Source: Bacillota bacterium (GTDB taxonomy: Bacteria > Bacillota > Sulfobacillia > Sulfobacillales > Sulfobacillaceae). From it: 48,035 bases of DNA. This document shows positions 8,044-16,845 of the stretch, one piece after another. Positions within the stretch are counted from its first letter, which is position 1, and each line of letters starts with the position of its first letter. The stretch covers positions 1 to 48,035 of the forward strand of contig JAJYPK010000006.1 of NCBI GenBank assembly GCA_021795465.1, given 5' to 3'. Under the pieces are notes generated by a model. It saw only the letters and a list, made by a program, of their open reading frames with translations, was not told where the DNA came from and ran no database searches. A program made the position numbers and the translations under genes.

Positions 8044-8400
8044 TCAACCTTGTTTGAGGCCCCAAATGTTACCGAAAGGATCTTGGACTTGGCACACAGA
8101 AGGCCCATCGATACCGACGATAGGCTCGCGATACACCTGACATCCCAGAGCCAGCATCCGTGCTAGTGCCTCGGCTAAGTCCTCAACGCCCCAATATAGG
8201 ACTTGCTGCCCACCAGCCCCAAGAGCTTTGGCATCCGCCGTATGAATGCCTATCTCGATCCCCGGGCCCTCAAACAGCACGAAATCTTTGGAGGAGAATC
8301 GTGGTGCTCCAAAGATCTCGCGATACCACTTTTGGGCCACGGACACATGAGGGACAAAAAACGTTATTTCTCGGGGGCCCAATAGCTTTAGTACCGTCAT
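8044..8400 (-). CDS. VOC (glyoxalase/bleomycin-resistance) family protein
   Basis: A 118-residue single-unit VOC protein. It opens with the typical FFVPHVSVAQKWYREIFG strand-helix and ends with VQDPFGNIWGL, the usual second metal-ligand region of the fold. A Glu in the early FEGPGIEIGIH strand could contribute to metal binding. Members act as glyoxalases, extradiol dioxygenases or antibiotic-binding proteins, and the substrate here is unknown. Its ATG overlaps the stop of the upstream gene by four bases (ATGA), showing translational coupling. Confidence 0.8.
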   Translation of the reverse strand: MTVLKLLGPREITFFVPHVSVAQKWYREIFGAPRFSSKDFVLFEGPGIEIGIHTADAKALGAGGQQVLYWGVEDLAEALARMLALGCQVYREPIVGIDGPSVCQVQDPFGNIWGLKQG

Positions 8401-8747
8401 CGCCTAAACATCGACGCCAACACCATTATTGCGTCCAATGCAAGGACGGCAAAGATGCCAACCCCGTGGTCCACGCCCTTGGCCAAGGCTAAAAGAGGAA
8501 TTGAAAGAGCCAACCCCGGGATAATCGAACTCGAAGAGCCTCTACCGCGATGCTCGCGACGTGCGGCGCGACGTTCTTCCCGCAAGGACCGCCAATCGGT
8601 GCCCTGGTCCGTTCTCGCCACCGGCGCTTGAATACGTTCTAAGATCTGCTCCGCCGTATGCTCATCATACACGGGACCTAACTCACGATTGGCCCGCAGC
8701 ATAGCGACAATCTCGTCCTTGGTGAGCGGCGGTGTATTCTTTTCCAT
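8397..8747 (-). CDS. Small membrane protein of unknown function
   Basis: A 116-residue protein. A charged N-terminal half includes a short helical module (LTKDEIVAMLRANRELG, then HTAEQILERI) and an Arg-rich stretch. The C-terminal half has two hydrophobic segments (about residues 73-91 and 94-113), so it likely sits in the membrane with its N-terminus in the cytoplasm. The start at 8747 has GGAGGG nine bases upstream. It is encoded between a Spo0E-like gene and the VOC gene in one operon. I do not recognise a family. Confidence 0.65.
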   Translation of the reverse strand: MEKNTPPLTKDEIVAMLRANRELGPVYDEHTAEQILERIQAPVARTDQGTDWRSLREERRAARREHRGRGSSSSIIPGLALSIPLLALAKGVDHGVGIFAVLALDAIMVLASMFRR

Positions 8748-8778
8748 GAAAAGACCCTCCAGCACCTTCCGATTGCGA

Positions 8779-8982
8779 CTACCTGGTTCCGTATTTCGAA
8801 TCCCCATCCGCACTGGACTGGGTTCCCGAAAGTTCCTGGCGTAAATACCGAGCAATCAGTTTATCGAGCCGCGTCGACACTGCCATCACTTTGGGATCCT
8901 GGAGACCGGCACCGTCGGCTACTACGTGTTCGAGCTCCTTGCGCAACACTTCAATTCGTTCACGTAACCATTGTTCATCCAT
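8779..8982 (-). CDS. Spo0E-like sporulation regulatory protein
   Basis: A 67-residue helical hairpin protein of the Spo0E family of aspartyl-phosphate phosphatases, which dephosphorylate Spo0A and delay sporulation. The first helix is LRERIEVLRKELEHVV and the second carries the signature VSTRLDKLIARYLRQ, equivalent to the SQELDxLI motif whose aspartate is catalytic. Length and helix spacing fit the family. I chose ATG at 8982, which has GAGG upstream; an in-frame ATG at 9009 is possible. First gene of the operon with the membrane and VOC genes. Its presence supports a spore-forming host. Confidence 0.75.
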   Translation of the reverse strand: MDEQWLRERIEVLRKELEHVVADGAGLQDPKVMAVSTRLDKLIARYLRQELSGTQSSADGDSKYGTR

Positions 8983-9016
8983 TAACACGCCGCCCTCTTC
9001 TAAATCCAATACCCTT

Positions 9017-9045
9017 TATTTTGACGTCGACGGCCATTATGTCAA
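9017..9045 (-). promoter_or_regulatory. Likely promoter of the Spo0E-like operon
   Basis: Minus strand TTGACA (9040-9045), a 17-base spacer, then AAAATA (9017-9022), located 35 bases upstream of the Spo0E-like start. The -35 is perfect and the -10 is weak. Confidence 0.4.
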
Positions 9046-9064
9046 GAGTATTTGTTGATTGATT

Positions 9065-11185
9065 CTAAAGGTACTTTTCGAAAAATTGCGTGCGACGCCG
9101 AACCACGGTGAGCACATTATGATAACCCCGCACGGCATGCCGGGAATACGGCAAGACCACCAGATCGTAATCTTTTTCCGCCCGGTTGAGGGCATCCACT
9201 AACAAGGTGGTATTGCGAAAATGGACATTTTCGTCAAGTAACCCATGAATAATGAGGAGATGACCCGACAACCGATCGACCAGCGGTAGCACCGACCCCT
9301 CGACATATCCTTGCAGATTGGTTTCCTGAGTCTGCATGTAACGCTCGGTGTAAGCTGTGTCATAAAGTCGAAAATCGGTAACTGGTGCCCCTGCCACCCC
9401 CACTTTAAAAAGATCGGACGCTTTTAGGAGTGCCATTAGGGTCATGTAGCCGCCGTAACTCCAACCGTAGATGCCGACTCGGGTGGGGTCCACCCGACGA
9501 TTTTGCACCAACCAATGGACGCCCGCCACTTGGTCCTCAACTTCCACGGTAGAGAAACGCCGATAGAGTGCGCCCTCAAAGTCTTTACCCCGGTGATAGC
9601 TCCCCCGATTATCAAGCTTAAATACCAAAAATCCCTTTTGTCGCAATAACTGCGCCTGCAAATCCACCGTCATCCCCCACGCATTCACTACGGTTTGTGC
9701 GTGGGTCCCCCCGTAGACAGCTATGATAGCGGGAACTTTTTCATGACGGGGCAATGGTTCATAGATTGCCCCGTATAACCTCGTTCCATCTTCCAACGTC
9801 AACGTAACAAATTCTGGGGAGGCAAGCCCCAGATCCGCGGGGCGAATGCGCTCGTGGCCATGCAGAACCTCGCTGTTTTCCGAGGTCAAAGATACCAGGC
9901 GGGTTTGAGGAGAAAGAAAGCTTGACCCAGACTGATCCGCCCAATACCTGAAATCCGGGCTGACAACCGCTTGATGGACCCCCGGTTCTTCTGAAATTCG
10001 GACCATGACGCCCGTGTCCACGTTCACCTGATACACATGGACCTCGATCGGGGTCTCCTTAGTCGCCGTCACATAAGCGGTCCGACCCTCGGCATCGTAG
10101 GCCAGGAGCCGTTGGATCTCAAAATCGCCCTGGGTAATCGGACGCCCGCGGCCGTCTTGGGTATACCACCAGAGATGTCGGTAGCCACTGGCTTCACTCG
10201 TGGTCAGCACATCGCCCGAGGCCAAAAAACGGGTGTCATCCCCGACGTTCACCCATAGCGGGGACTCCTCTTCAAACAACACCCGATAGGTCCCCGTCGC
10301 GACATCGTAAAGTCTCCATTGGAGATGGTGGTGGTCGCGAGATAGCACCATCACCGCCAACTGGTTGGCGGGGGTCCATGCCACGCGTGCAAGATATTGG
10401 TCCTCTTCTCCTAACTCGAACCATCGCACCGCCCCATCGTCTGCGGTCGCAACAACGCCAAGACGGACACGGGCATTGGGCTGTCCAACCAAGGGATAGC
10501 GATGCGTTTCGACAAACGCCTGGTCCGCCTCCCAGTGCACGATCGGGTATTCCGGAATGTGGCGTACATCGGCTTCTTCGAAGGCAATATATTGAGAATT
10601 AGGGCTTACCCAATACCCCTCAGCGCGTCCGAGTTCTTCCTGGGCAGCATACTCTGAGAGCCCATGGCTTACACCCAGCTGCGCCCCATTGGTCACGGCC
10701 CGGGCCTCTCCAGTCCGGGTATCTGCCACCCACACCTCATCCTCAAATACATAGGCTACCCGCGAAGGATCCTCGGGAAATAGGGCGGGATCAATCGCAT
10801 CGTAAACCCCCGGGATTTCTTTTAGCGGCCCCGCCCCTCGTTTAATAAACAGCTTCCCGGCTTGGGGGATCAGAATGGTCTCATCATCCCCGGTTCCCAC
10901 CACCTCATAACTCGTAATGCCTTCCCAAACCATACGGGTGCGTTCGCGCCGCAACTCCTCGTCGGCGGACCATTCCCCCTCGGATTGTGGGCCGGCGATG
11001 CGGGTCACCGTCTTGGTCGCGATGTCGTATCTCCACAGCGAAAGCGCCATGCCGTCCCCGTCGCTCAGCAAATAGAATAAGGCCCGTCCGTCCGGAGCAA
11101 AGCGCATTTGTTGTGGCGCCGCCGATCCAGGTAGCGGCAGTGTAGCGGCCAATTCCGGCGTCAAATGCTCAAATCTTTTGGTCAT
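9065..11185 (-). CDS. S9 family prolyl oligopeptidase / dipeptidyl peptidase IV-like
   Basis: A 706-residue serine peptidase without a signal peptide, thus probably cytoplasmic, cutting short peptides, typically after proline. The N-terminal two thirds form a DPP IV-type beta-propeller with WD-like strands (for example MRFAPDGRALFYLLSD and VVSPDFRYWADQ, and the EE-containing AAQEELGR segment). The C-terminal alpha/beta-hydrolase domain has the nucleophile elbow GWSYGGYM (near residue 577), the acid region GLLDENVHF (near 650) and the catalytic histidine in SRHAVRG (near 683). The EE motif before the catalytic domain is typical of aminopeptidase-like S9B members. The start at 11185 is fixed by GAGAGGAAG. 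Confidence 0.85.
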   Translation of the reverse strand: MTKRFEHLTPELAATLPLPGSAAPQQMRFAPDGRALFYLLSDGDGMALSLWRYDIATKTVTRIAGPQSEGEWSADEELRRERTRMVWEGITSYEVVGTGDDETILIPQAGKLFIKRGAGPLKEIPGVYDAIDPALFPEDPSRVAYVFEDEVWVADTRTGEARAVTNGAQLGVSHGLSEYAAQEELGRAEGYWVSPNSQYIAFEEADVRHIPEYPIVHWEADQAFVETHRYPLVGQPNARVRLGVVATADDGAVRWFELGEEDQYLARVAWTPANQLAVMVLSRDHHHLQWRLYDVATGTYRVLFEEESPLWVNVGDDTRFLASGDVLTTSEASGYRHLWWYTQDGRGRPITQGDFEIQRLLAYDAEGRTAYVTATKETPIEVHVYQVNVDTGVMVRISEEPGVHQAVVSPDFRYWADQSGSSFLSPQTRLVSLTSENSEVLHGHERIRPADLGLASPEFVTLTLEDGTRLYGAIYEPLPRHEKVPAIIAVYGGTHAQTVVNAWGMTVDLQAQLLRQKGFLVFKLDNRGSYHRGKDFEGALYRRFSTVEVEDQVAGVHWLVQNRRVDPTRVGIYGWSYGGYMTLMALLKASDLFKVGVAGAPVTDFRLYDTAYTERYMQTQETNLQGYVEGSVLPLVDRLSGHLLIIHGLLDENVHFRNTTLLVDALNRAEKDYDLVVLPYSRHAVRGYHNVLTVVRRRTQFFEKYL

Positions 11186-11309
11186 TAATGACTTCCTCTC
11201 ACCTATGTTTTGTCCGCAAGGCGGTCGGATCAACCGATGGTTTCACCGCCCGCAACTATTCCTCTTTCCATTGTAGCCGATCCCGTCCATCCGCAGTGTC
11301 GCTATATGG

Positions 11310-12566
11310 CTAGACCGTCTGACCTTCTGAAGTCGGCAGAGGGCCCGGCAAGTCGGGCACTCGGGTCAAAATCATGTAGGTGACAGGAATCGCAGTAGCA
11401 GCACCCAAGAACCAAGCCCAGGAGAGCGGAAGGACGTGCAGTGACACCCCCGCCGCCAAAGTCCCCAAAGGAGTTGCCATCCCGAACAACGTCATGATCA
11501 GTCCCATGACCCGGCCTAAGAGACCTTCCGGCACAATTCTTTGCAAAAAAGTCAGGAATAAGGCGTTGACTAATCCATTGGCAACCCCCGCCAATAGGAG
11601 CATGATAGCGGCAAGCCATGGGTCTCCCGCCAGAATAAATCCAACCGAGAAAGCACTCATCACCAAATTAAAAATACCCACGGCTTTACGTAATGGATAG
11701 CGACCTACGCTCCCACTTAACAGACTTCCAAATAAAAGTCCTAGGGCCCAAGCGCCATCGGCCATCCCAAAGGCGGTTGGCCCAGTATGTAGCACATGAC
11801 GCATCCAGTAGGGCAACATGGTAAACGCCGCCATAAAGGCAAAATTGGATACCACTACGGGTGCCAGCAGGGCCATAAACCAGGGCATGGCCTTGAGCCC
11901 AATCCAGCCATTCTTAAAACTCTGACCAAAGGTTTCATTATGCGTCGAAGGAGAATCGGCCTCCAGTGATGCGAGGTCCGGGGTGGACTTGGGACGTGCG
12001 AGCGATGGCAACATCAGCAGAATAGAGCCGGCGCTCATCCAAAATGAGGCCATATCAAATCCGAAGATGAGTTTGACACCAACGGTCGCGATCGCCGCAC
12101 CGCCAATCCCAGCTCCTATCGCCATCGCGAACTGATTAGTGACCGCACTAAGTCCATTGGCTGAAGCCAAATCATCACCGGATACCAGACGCGGCAACAC
12201 CACCAACTGCGATGGTCCAAAGAGTGCTCCGCCCAACGAATTGACGCTGATGATAGCGATGATGACCCCGATCACCCAACCGGGTTGCCACCATATCAAG
12301 AGAAGACCACCCAAGACCGCCAGTCCTCTCAGCAGGTCAGTACCCAACATCAGCCGCGCCGGTTGATATCGGTCGGCAAAGACTCCACCAGCCACTCCCA
12401 ACAAGGACGGCAAACTCATGCCAAGGCCCGCTATCGAAAGCAAGAACGGCGATTTGAGTTGGATTTCCCATAAGCCCATAACAAGAAACATTGCATTACC
12501 AAACTGCGACAATATTTGGCCAATCCACAACCAACGAAATCCGGGATGACGCAGAGCTCCCCACAT
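11310..12566 (-). CDS. MFS transporter (DHA3/MFS_3-like exporter)
   Basis: A 418-residue integral membrane protein with about twelve hydrophobic segments. It begins ALRHPGFRWLWIGQILSQFG, typical of the DHA3 (enterobactin/macrolide efflux) group, and has the loop 2-3 motif VFADRYQPARLM. Likely a drug or siderophore exporter; the substrate is unknown. The start at ATG 12566 is preferred over an in-frame GTG at 12575, which would leave no spacer after GGAG. A short cytoplasmic loop rich in Ser and Asp lies between the two six-helix halves. Confidence 0.8.
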   Translation of the reverse strand: MWGALRHPGFRWLWIGQILSQFGNAMFLVMGLWEIQLKSPFLLSIAGLGMSLPSLLGVAGGVFADRYQPARLMLGTDLLRGLAVLGGLLLIWWQPGWVIGVIIAIISVNSLGGALFGPSQLVVLPRLVSGDDLASANGLSAVTNQFAMAIGAGIGGAAIATVGVKLIFGFDMASFWMSAGSILLMLPSLARPKSTPDLASLEADSPSTHNETFGQSFKNGWIGLKAMPWFMALLAPVVVSNFAFMAAFTMLPYWMRHVLHTGPTAFGMADGAWALGLLFGSLLSGSVGRYPLRKAVGIFNLVMSAFSVGFILAGDPWLAAIMLLLAGVANGLVNALFLTFLQRIVPEGLLGRVMGLIMTLFGMATPLGTLAAGVSLHVLPLSWAWFLGAATAIPVTYMILTRVPDLPGPLPTSEGQTV

Positions 12567-12605
12567 GCTCTTCACTCCAATGATTTTATTGATATTCTAG
12601 TTCCC

Positions 12606-12634
12606 ACCATACCTTTGATATGCATCAATGTCAA
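12606..12634 (-). promoter_or_regulatory. Promoter of the MFS gene, with a palindrome in the spacer
   Basis: Minus strand TTGACA (12629-12634), a 17-base spacer and TATGGT (12606-12611), about 40 bases upstream of the start. The spacer contains TTGAT-GCAT-ATCAA, a dyad that could be an operator. Confidence 0.5.
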
Positions 12635-12715
12635 GTATTATATTAATAAAATGATGTTTAACTTTAATATTGAAAATATCTTTGTGATTTTTTTGTTGAA
12701 AATCTGTATAGAGGG
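12635..12715. other. AT-rich intergenic patch
   Basis: Roughly 80 bases of very AT-rich sequence between the MFS promoter and the tnpB remnant, far from the base composition of the neighbours. I see no gene in it. It may be an UP-like element or a flank of the decayed transposable element. Confidence 0.4.
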
Positions 12716-13072
12716 GTACTGTTCCAAACCGTGCAAGCCCTCATCGAGAAGTTCTGCGCGACGATTGACGGGGTGCGCACGAAACGCCAGAACGGCGATA
12801 AGACCACACGCTATCCCTATCACAATCTGTGCGGGGTCGGGCGTCCAGGGTGCGTGGATCGTTCCCGCTACAAACGCGATGTGTGTGCCACGCCTAATGA
12901 GATGGTCCATAGTGGTGTTGGCCTGCCAATGGTTTTTAATTTGGTGGCCCTGGGGTCTGCCTAATGAGGGGACGATGATGAGCGTAACGCCTATAATCAG
13001 TCAGCAGGAACGTGGCCGGCGCGAAACGGCGATACGCTCTGTTCGTAGCAGCGTGCGCTTAGAAGGGTTTTA
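12716..13072 (+). pseudogene. tnpB (IS200/IS605-type) 5' portion, degenerate
   Basis: Plus-strand frames resemble the N-terminal and middle part of a TnpB-type RNA-guided nuclease: FQTVQALIEKFCATIDGVRT, KRQNGDKTTRYPYH, then GVGLPMVFNLVALG and, in another frame, GLPNEGTMMSV. The recognisable sequence changes frame at least twice and stops near 13070. No RuvC motif is on this strand. The fragment is not functional. Confidence 0.5.
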
Positions 13073-13251
13073 AGCTCAGCGCAGACGCTGAGGCGCTGTT
13101 TACACGCCGTGCGACAGTTGGCGTATGGCCAGGGCGATTGATGAAGGGCTGCTGACAGCCAACCGGATTGCCAAACTCGAAGAGTCGTCGCCTCTTCAAG
13201 ATCTTCCGCACCATCATCCGGGGCAATTCCGGCGCGACGCGTCGGCGTGGC

Positions 13252-13905
13252 TTAAATCTCGAGAATTAGACTCTGCACTGTGACGTTCCCGTCGATATCC
13301 AACTCCCTCAGAACGGGACGGCTTGGTAGAAAGTCCTGACCAATCGCAGGATCGCCGCACCCCGTCGGGTCCGTTGCCGAACGCGTCCCCACAAGTAGGG
13401 CCGTTTCGGTTGTCAGCCGATGCAAATTCCGTGCGGCATTGATGTCCCGGTCATGGGTCACCACACACGATAAACACGTCCCCTCGCGATCCTTTAAGGT
13501 GAGGTCGTGGTTCAGGTAGCCACAAGTGGTCGGCGACGATGATTTGCGTGCCGTAACGGTCTGCCTGGTATTGTAGCATCGTGAAGAATCGCCCGAAGCC
13601 TTGACCGTCGGCAATGGCTTGGGCGAAATGGTGATTCTTCATGATCCCCGCAGCCGATAACGTCTCGACGCTCAGCGCTAGGTTTTCGCGATTTTGTGGA
13701 GGAAGTCCTGGCGCATATGCGCGACCCGCAAATGACTCCCCCCACACAGAAAGTGGTCTTTGCACGATTGTGGCTCACCGGCAGGTCAGTACCCTTAGAG
13801 ATCGGCGCATTGAGGGCCAGTCCAAGTTGTCCTTTGGCTTCTCCATGGCCCCCAACTACGTTGCTACCACCCGTCCTTTGGCATTTGGAGACGTATTTGC
13901 CCACG
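13252..13905 (-). pseudogene. tnpB (IS200/IS605-type) 3' portion, degenerate
   Basis: Minus-strand fragments of the catalytic half of TnpB. One frame reads QLGLALNAPISKGTD, resembling the RuvC-I region but without its aspartate. A second reads VETLSAAGIMKNHHFAQAIA, the RuvC-II glutamate region, through RYGTQIIVADHLW. A third reads CGYLNHDLTLKD and then THDRDINAARNLHRL, the zinc-finger and RuvC-III aspartate. Frame changes occur near 13540 and between 13700 and 13800. It ends with a stop at 13252. Facing the 5' portion tail-to-tail, it suggests an inverted and decayed copy. Confidence 0.65.
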
Positions 13906-13943
13906 CACTGTCGCTGTAGTCATCGTTGCAGGGGTGGACTGCT

Positions 13944-14951
13944 TCAGTTGACCCCAATGGCCTTTCTCACTTTTCGCATCGTGGCCGCTCCCACAGCCCG
14001 CGCTTTCGGCACTCCCTCGGAGAGAATCCGATCCAGGGTATCCCGGTCGTCCTCTAAGAGTGCATGATAGCGTTCACGTGGACCCGATAATCGGCGGTTA
14101 AGGACCTCATATAATTGATCCTTGGCATCTTTCCAGGCAATCCCCGCCAAAAAGGCCTTGCGGAAGGTGTCGGTCTCGCTTTCGGTCGCCACTAGCCGAT
14201 ATAGGTGAAACACCGTTGACGCATTGGGATCTTTGGGCTCCCCCGGACGCGTCGAGTCCGTAGCAATCCGTGCCACCAGTTTTTGCAAGGTGGCCGCCGG
14301 TGCAAAGATTGGAATCGTGTTTTGGTAGCTTTTACTCATCTTGCGCCCATCTAAGCCTGGGATCACCGCCCCCGATTCATCAATGAGCGCTTCGGGTAGG
14401 GTAAACACCTCACGTTGGTATTGCCGATTAAAGTATTGCGCCACATCACGTGCAATCTCAATATGTTGCACCTGATCGCCCCCAACCGGAACCCACCGCG
14501 CTTGCATCAACAGGATATCCGCAGCCATTAATATGGGGTAGGTGTACACTCCCATGTTCACACCCGCGTCGAGATCGGTTTCTCCGTTTTCCTGATTCTT
14601 TTGAACCGCCGCCTTATAGGCATGTGCCCGATTCATGAGTCCCTTGGGTGAAAAACAGGCCAAGATCCAACTTAATTCAAATACTTCTGGGATATCGGAT
14701 TGCCGGTAGAGAACCACCTGTTCTGGGTCCAGTCCGAGTGCAATCCACGCCGCCGCGATCTCCCGCGAAAATTGAGACAGCTCCTTGGCGTTTTTGAGGC
14801 CGGTCAACGCATGATAGTCAGCAATGAAGTAAAAAGCCTCGGTATCTTTTTTGTGCGACAGGTCGACTGACGGTTGAATGGCCCCAACCAGATTGCCTAA
14901 ATGTGGCATCCCGGTGGGCTTAATCCCGGTTAGGATGACTTCTTGGGACAT
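13944..14951 (-). CDS. trpS: Tryptophanyl-tRNA synthetase
   Basis: A 335-residue class I synthetase charging tRNA-Trp in the cytoplasm. The HIGH-type motif appears as PTGMPHLGNLVGAI near residue 11, the tryptophan-binding region includes FYFIADYHALT, and GGDQVQHIE is the usual segment before the KMSKS loop (GRKMSKSYQNTI). Length matches the family. The start at 14951 follows GAGGTG; the frame is open further upstream, but those codons do not look like the family. A neighbouring ywbE-like gene lies 119 bases upstream. No T-box is seen ahead of it. Confidence 0.92.
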   Translation of the reverse strand: MSQEVILTGIKPTGMPHLGNLVGAIQPSVDLSHKKDTEAFYFIADYHALTGLKNAKELSQFSREIAAAWIALGLDPEQVVLYRQSDIPEVFELSWILACFSPKGLMNRAHAYKAAVQKNQENGETDLDAGVNMGVYTYPILMAADILLMQARWVPVGGDQVQHIEIARDVAQYFNRQYQREVFTLPEALIDESGAVIPGLDGRKMSKSYQNTIPIFAPAATLQKLVARIATDSTRPGEPKDPNASTVFHLYRLVATESETDTFRKAFLAGIAWKDAKDQLYEVLNRRLSGPRERYHALLEDDRDTLDRILSEGVPKARAVGAATMRKVRKAIGVN

Positions 14952-15070
14952 GCGGCACCTCAAATTTCTAGGATTATTGCAATTCCACCTAACTATACCA
15001 AACCACGGTTCGATACCACCAGTGTTCCCCGAACCCAAAAGTCATCCCAAAACTGCGTGCCATGGATGGC

Positions 15071-15280
15071 CTAAGGCTGGATCACGGCTTGTACCCGGCC
15101 CACCTGCCCATCTTGGAGACGCACCTTAATGCCATGCGGGTGAGTCGGCGATTTGGTCAAGATGTCTTGCACAATCCCGCGGGTTAAGGCCCCCGTCGCC
15201 TGATCCTTTTTCAATACGATGTCGACCACAAGACCCGGGCGAATTTGACTTCGCTGTTGTCCTGGACTCCCTCTCATCAT
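15071..15280 (-). CDS. ywbE: YwbE family protein (DUF2196)
   Basis: A 69-residue protein of the conserved YwbE family, known in B. subtilis at about the same size and still without a clear function. It has the family pattern RPGLVVDIVLKKDQATG and LTRGIVQDILTKSPTHPHG, then KVRLQDGQVGRVQ, a small beta-barrel-like fold. The start at 15280 is chosen from AAAGGA seven bases upstream; the next codon is also ATG. Confidence 0.8.
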   Translation of the reverse strand: MMRGSPGQQRSQIRPGLVVDIVLKKDQATGALTRGIVQDILTKSPTHPHGIKVRLQDGQVGRVQAVIQP

Positions 15281-15339
15281 CCCACCATCCTTTAGGCATA
15301 TCTTACGCCATAGAACCGATATATCCAATTTTGATGCCC

Positions 15340-16551
15340 TCAGAGTTCCACTGCTGATGTCGTGTTAACTGGAGAATCGCGGTGGCGAATATTTTTGATT
15401 AGAATGGCTAAACCCATCAAACTGGCTCCCATCGCAGCATAGGCGACCGCCATGTCCCGATTCGCTAACGCCCAACCAAACATCGGGAACATCAACACCA
15501 TACCGAGACTAAACCCCGCACTCGGCATCGACAAAATGGTTGCTCTTTGATCTTCGGGAGCCTCTTGGTTCAGCATCACTTCATAGGCGGGATCGATGGC
15601 ACCATCCACTCCACACGCGGCCACATAGCCGACGATAGATAATCCCAGCGGAGCCACCCCAATCATCCCCACCAAAACCCCCAAAAGGCTGGTGCCAACA
15701 CTAATCCATCGTTCCAGCGACACCTTAAAACGCCGTCCCCCAAGCAGGCTTCCCAAGGCCGACATCAAATCGCCTCCCGCGATAACGAGCGCCACGTCAA
15801 AGACGGATGCCCCCTTGGCCATCAACGTAGCTTGAGCATAGAGGTGGTTGGTGGTGACCAACGACCCAACCAGCGCCCCAAACCCCACCAAAATGAGAAG
15901 GCGTCGATTCCCTTTTAAGATCCCTAGGGTGCGGGATAGTGTCTCCCCAAGCTTTGGTCGACGTTCTGGGGTTCGAGGTGGCATTGCCGTAGATATTCCG
16001 AAGGTCGCGGCGAAGGCCAAGAGACTGGACAGGGCCGACCCGATGAAGGGCCCGCTCCAGCCAATATGGCCCACCATCCATCCGCCGACCGTTACCGCCA
16101 ACGCATAGGTGCTCAGGGACAACGCAGCAATCCGACCATAAGCTTTCTGATACTGGTCTTGACGGTTCTCGACCAAGTTATACAACAAGGCCCGATCCGC
16201 ACCGCCAATGAAGGTCCAGCTCAGGGCGGAAAAGCCGATGCTTAATGTCCCGCCAAGAACACTGCGTGGTGCCAACCAAAACGTGGCCAAGGGCGATAGT
16301 GTCCCTACCAGAAGGCCCAGATCAAGGCTTAATCGGCGCCCATAACGATCCGCCAGCATCCCCGTCGGAACCTCCGACAAGAAACTGACGGCGTGAAATG
16401 CTGCCTCGGCTATTCCGACTTGAAGCAGCGACCAATGGCAGTGAAGGAGATACAAAATCCATAAGCCTTGCGTGAAGTTTGCGGACCATAGTCCCGTAAA
16501 TATGTAGAATGCGCGTAATGCTTGGGCCTGGCCTCGATAATTGGATTGCAT
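15340..16551 (-). CDS. MFS transporter
   Basis: A 403-residue membrane protein with about twelve hydrophobic segments. The conserved loop 2-3 motif is seen as GMLADRYGRRLSLDLG, and GGRRFKVSLERW follows the mid-protein loop. It fits the DHA1-like or tetracycline-resistance-like part of the superfamily; the substrate is unknown. The start at 16551 has GGAGG upstream. A long perfect inverted repeat lies in its leader, 18 bases ahead of the start codon. Confidence 0.75.
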   Translation of the reverse strand: MQSNYRGQAQALRAFYIFTGLWSANFTQGLWILYLLHCHWSLLQVGIAEAAFHAVSFLSEVPTGMLADRYGRRLSLDLGLLVGTLSPLATFWLAPRSVLGGTLSIGFSALSWTFIGGADRALLYNLVENRQDQYQKAYGRIAALSLSTYALAVTVGGWMVGHIGWSGPFIGSALSSLLAFAATFGISTAMPPRTPERRPKLGETLSRTLGILKGNRRLLILVGFGALVGSLVTTNHLYAQATLMAKGASVFDVALVIAGGDLMSALGSLLGGRRFKVSLERWISVGTSLLGVLVGMIGVAPLGLSIVGYVAACGVDGAIDPAYEVMLNQEAPEDQRATILSMPSAGFSLGMVLMFPMFGWALANRDMAVAYAAMGASLMGLAILIKNIRHRDSPVNTTSAVEL

Positions 16552-16569
16552 GAGAATTCGCCTCCGTAA

Positions 16570-16607
16570 TGGAAAATCCCGGGATTTTTGGGTCCCGGGA
16601 TTTTCCA
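16570..16607. repeat. Perfect 15-bp inverted repeat in the MFS leader
   Basis: TGGAAAATCCCGGGA (16570-16584), an 8-base spacer, then TCCCGGGATTTTCCA (16593-16607). It lies between the MFS ribosome binding site and any promoter. In RNA it would form a very stable hairpin just upstream of GGAGG. There is no U-tract, so an operator or a leader structure is more likely than a terminator. Confidence 0.7.
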
Positions 16608-16647
16608 TCGGAGCGCTACCTCATGAGATATTGCGGAGGTGCTCTCT

Positions 16648-16791
16648 ATGACGGAAGTCCGGGCCCAGAAAGCTCTTGGGGCAGACTACTCCCTTTACGG
16701 ATCCCCTCACATGTTCTTGGACTCTCGGCCAAGCCACGTCCGCATAAACTTTCGTCTCGAACACCTCCTTAATGGTTATCGTTCTCGTTGA
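16648..16791 (+). CDS. Possible small ORF, 47 residues
   Basis: ATG at 16648 preceded by GCGGAGG with an 8-base spacer, running 47 codons to TGA at 16789. The product (beginning MTEVRAQKALGADYSLYGS) has an even composition but no recognised motif. It is the only signal in the gap between the MFS and rhomboid-like genes. The opposite strand also has a GGAGG and an open frame of similar length, so neither reading is secure. Confidence 0.3.
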   Translation: MTEVRAQKALGADYSLYGSPHMFLDSRPSHVRINFRLEHLLNGYRSR

Positions 16792-16845
16792 CTCAGTGTA
16801 GCTTAAGATTCGCCCTAGTGACAACACTCATTTTACTTTCCGGGT

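Noticed and set aside
13073-13090. Hairpin CTCAGCG/CGCTGAG as a functional TnpB guide-RNA scaffold
   Set aside because: The adjoining tnpB is badly degraded and in two orientations, so a working guide RNA cannot be supported.
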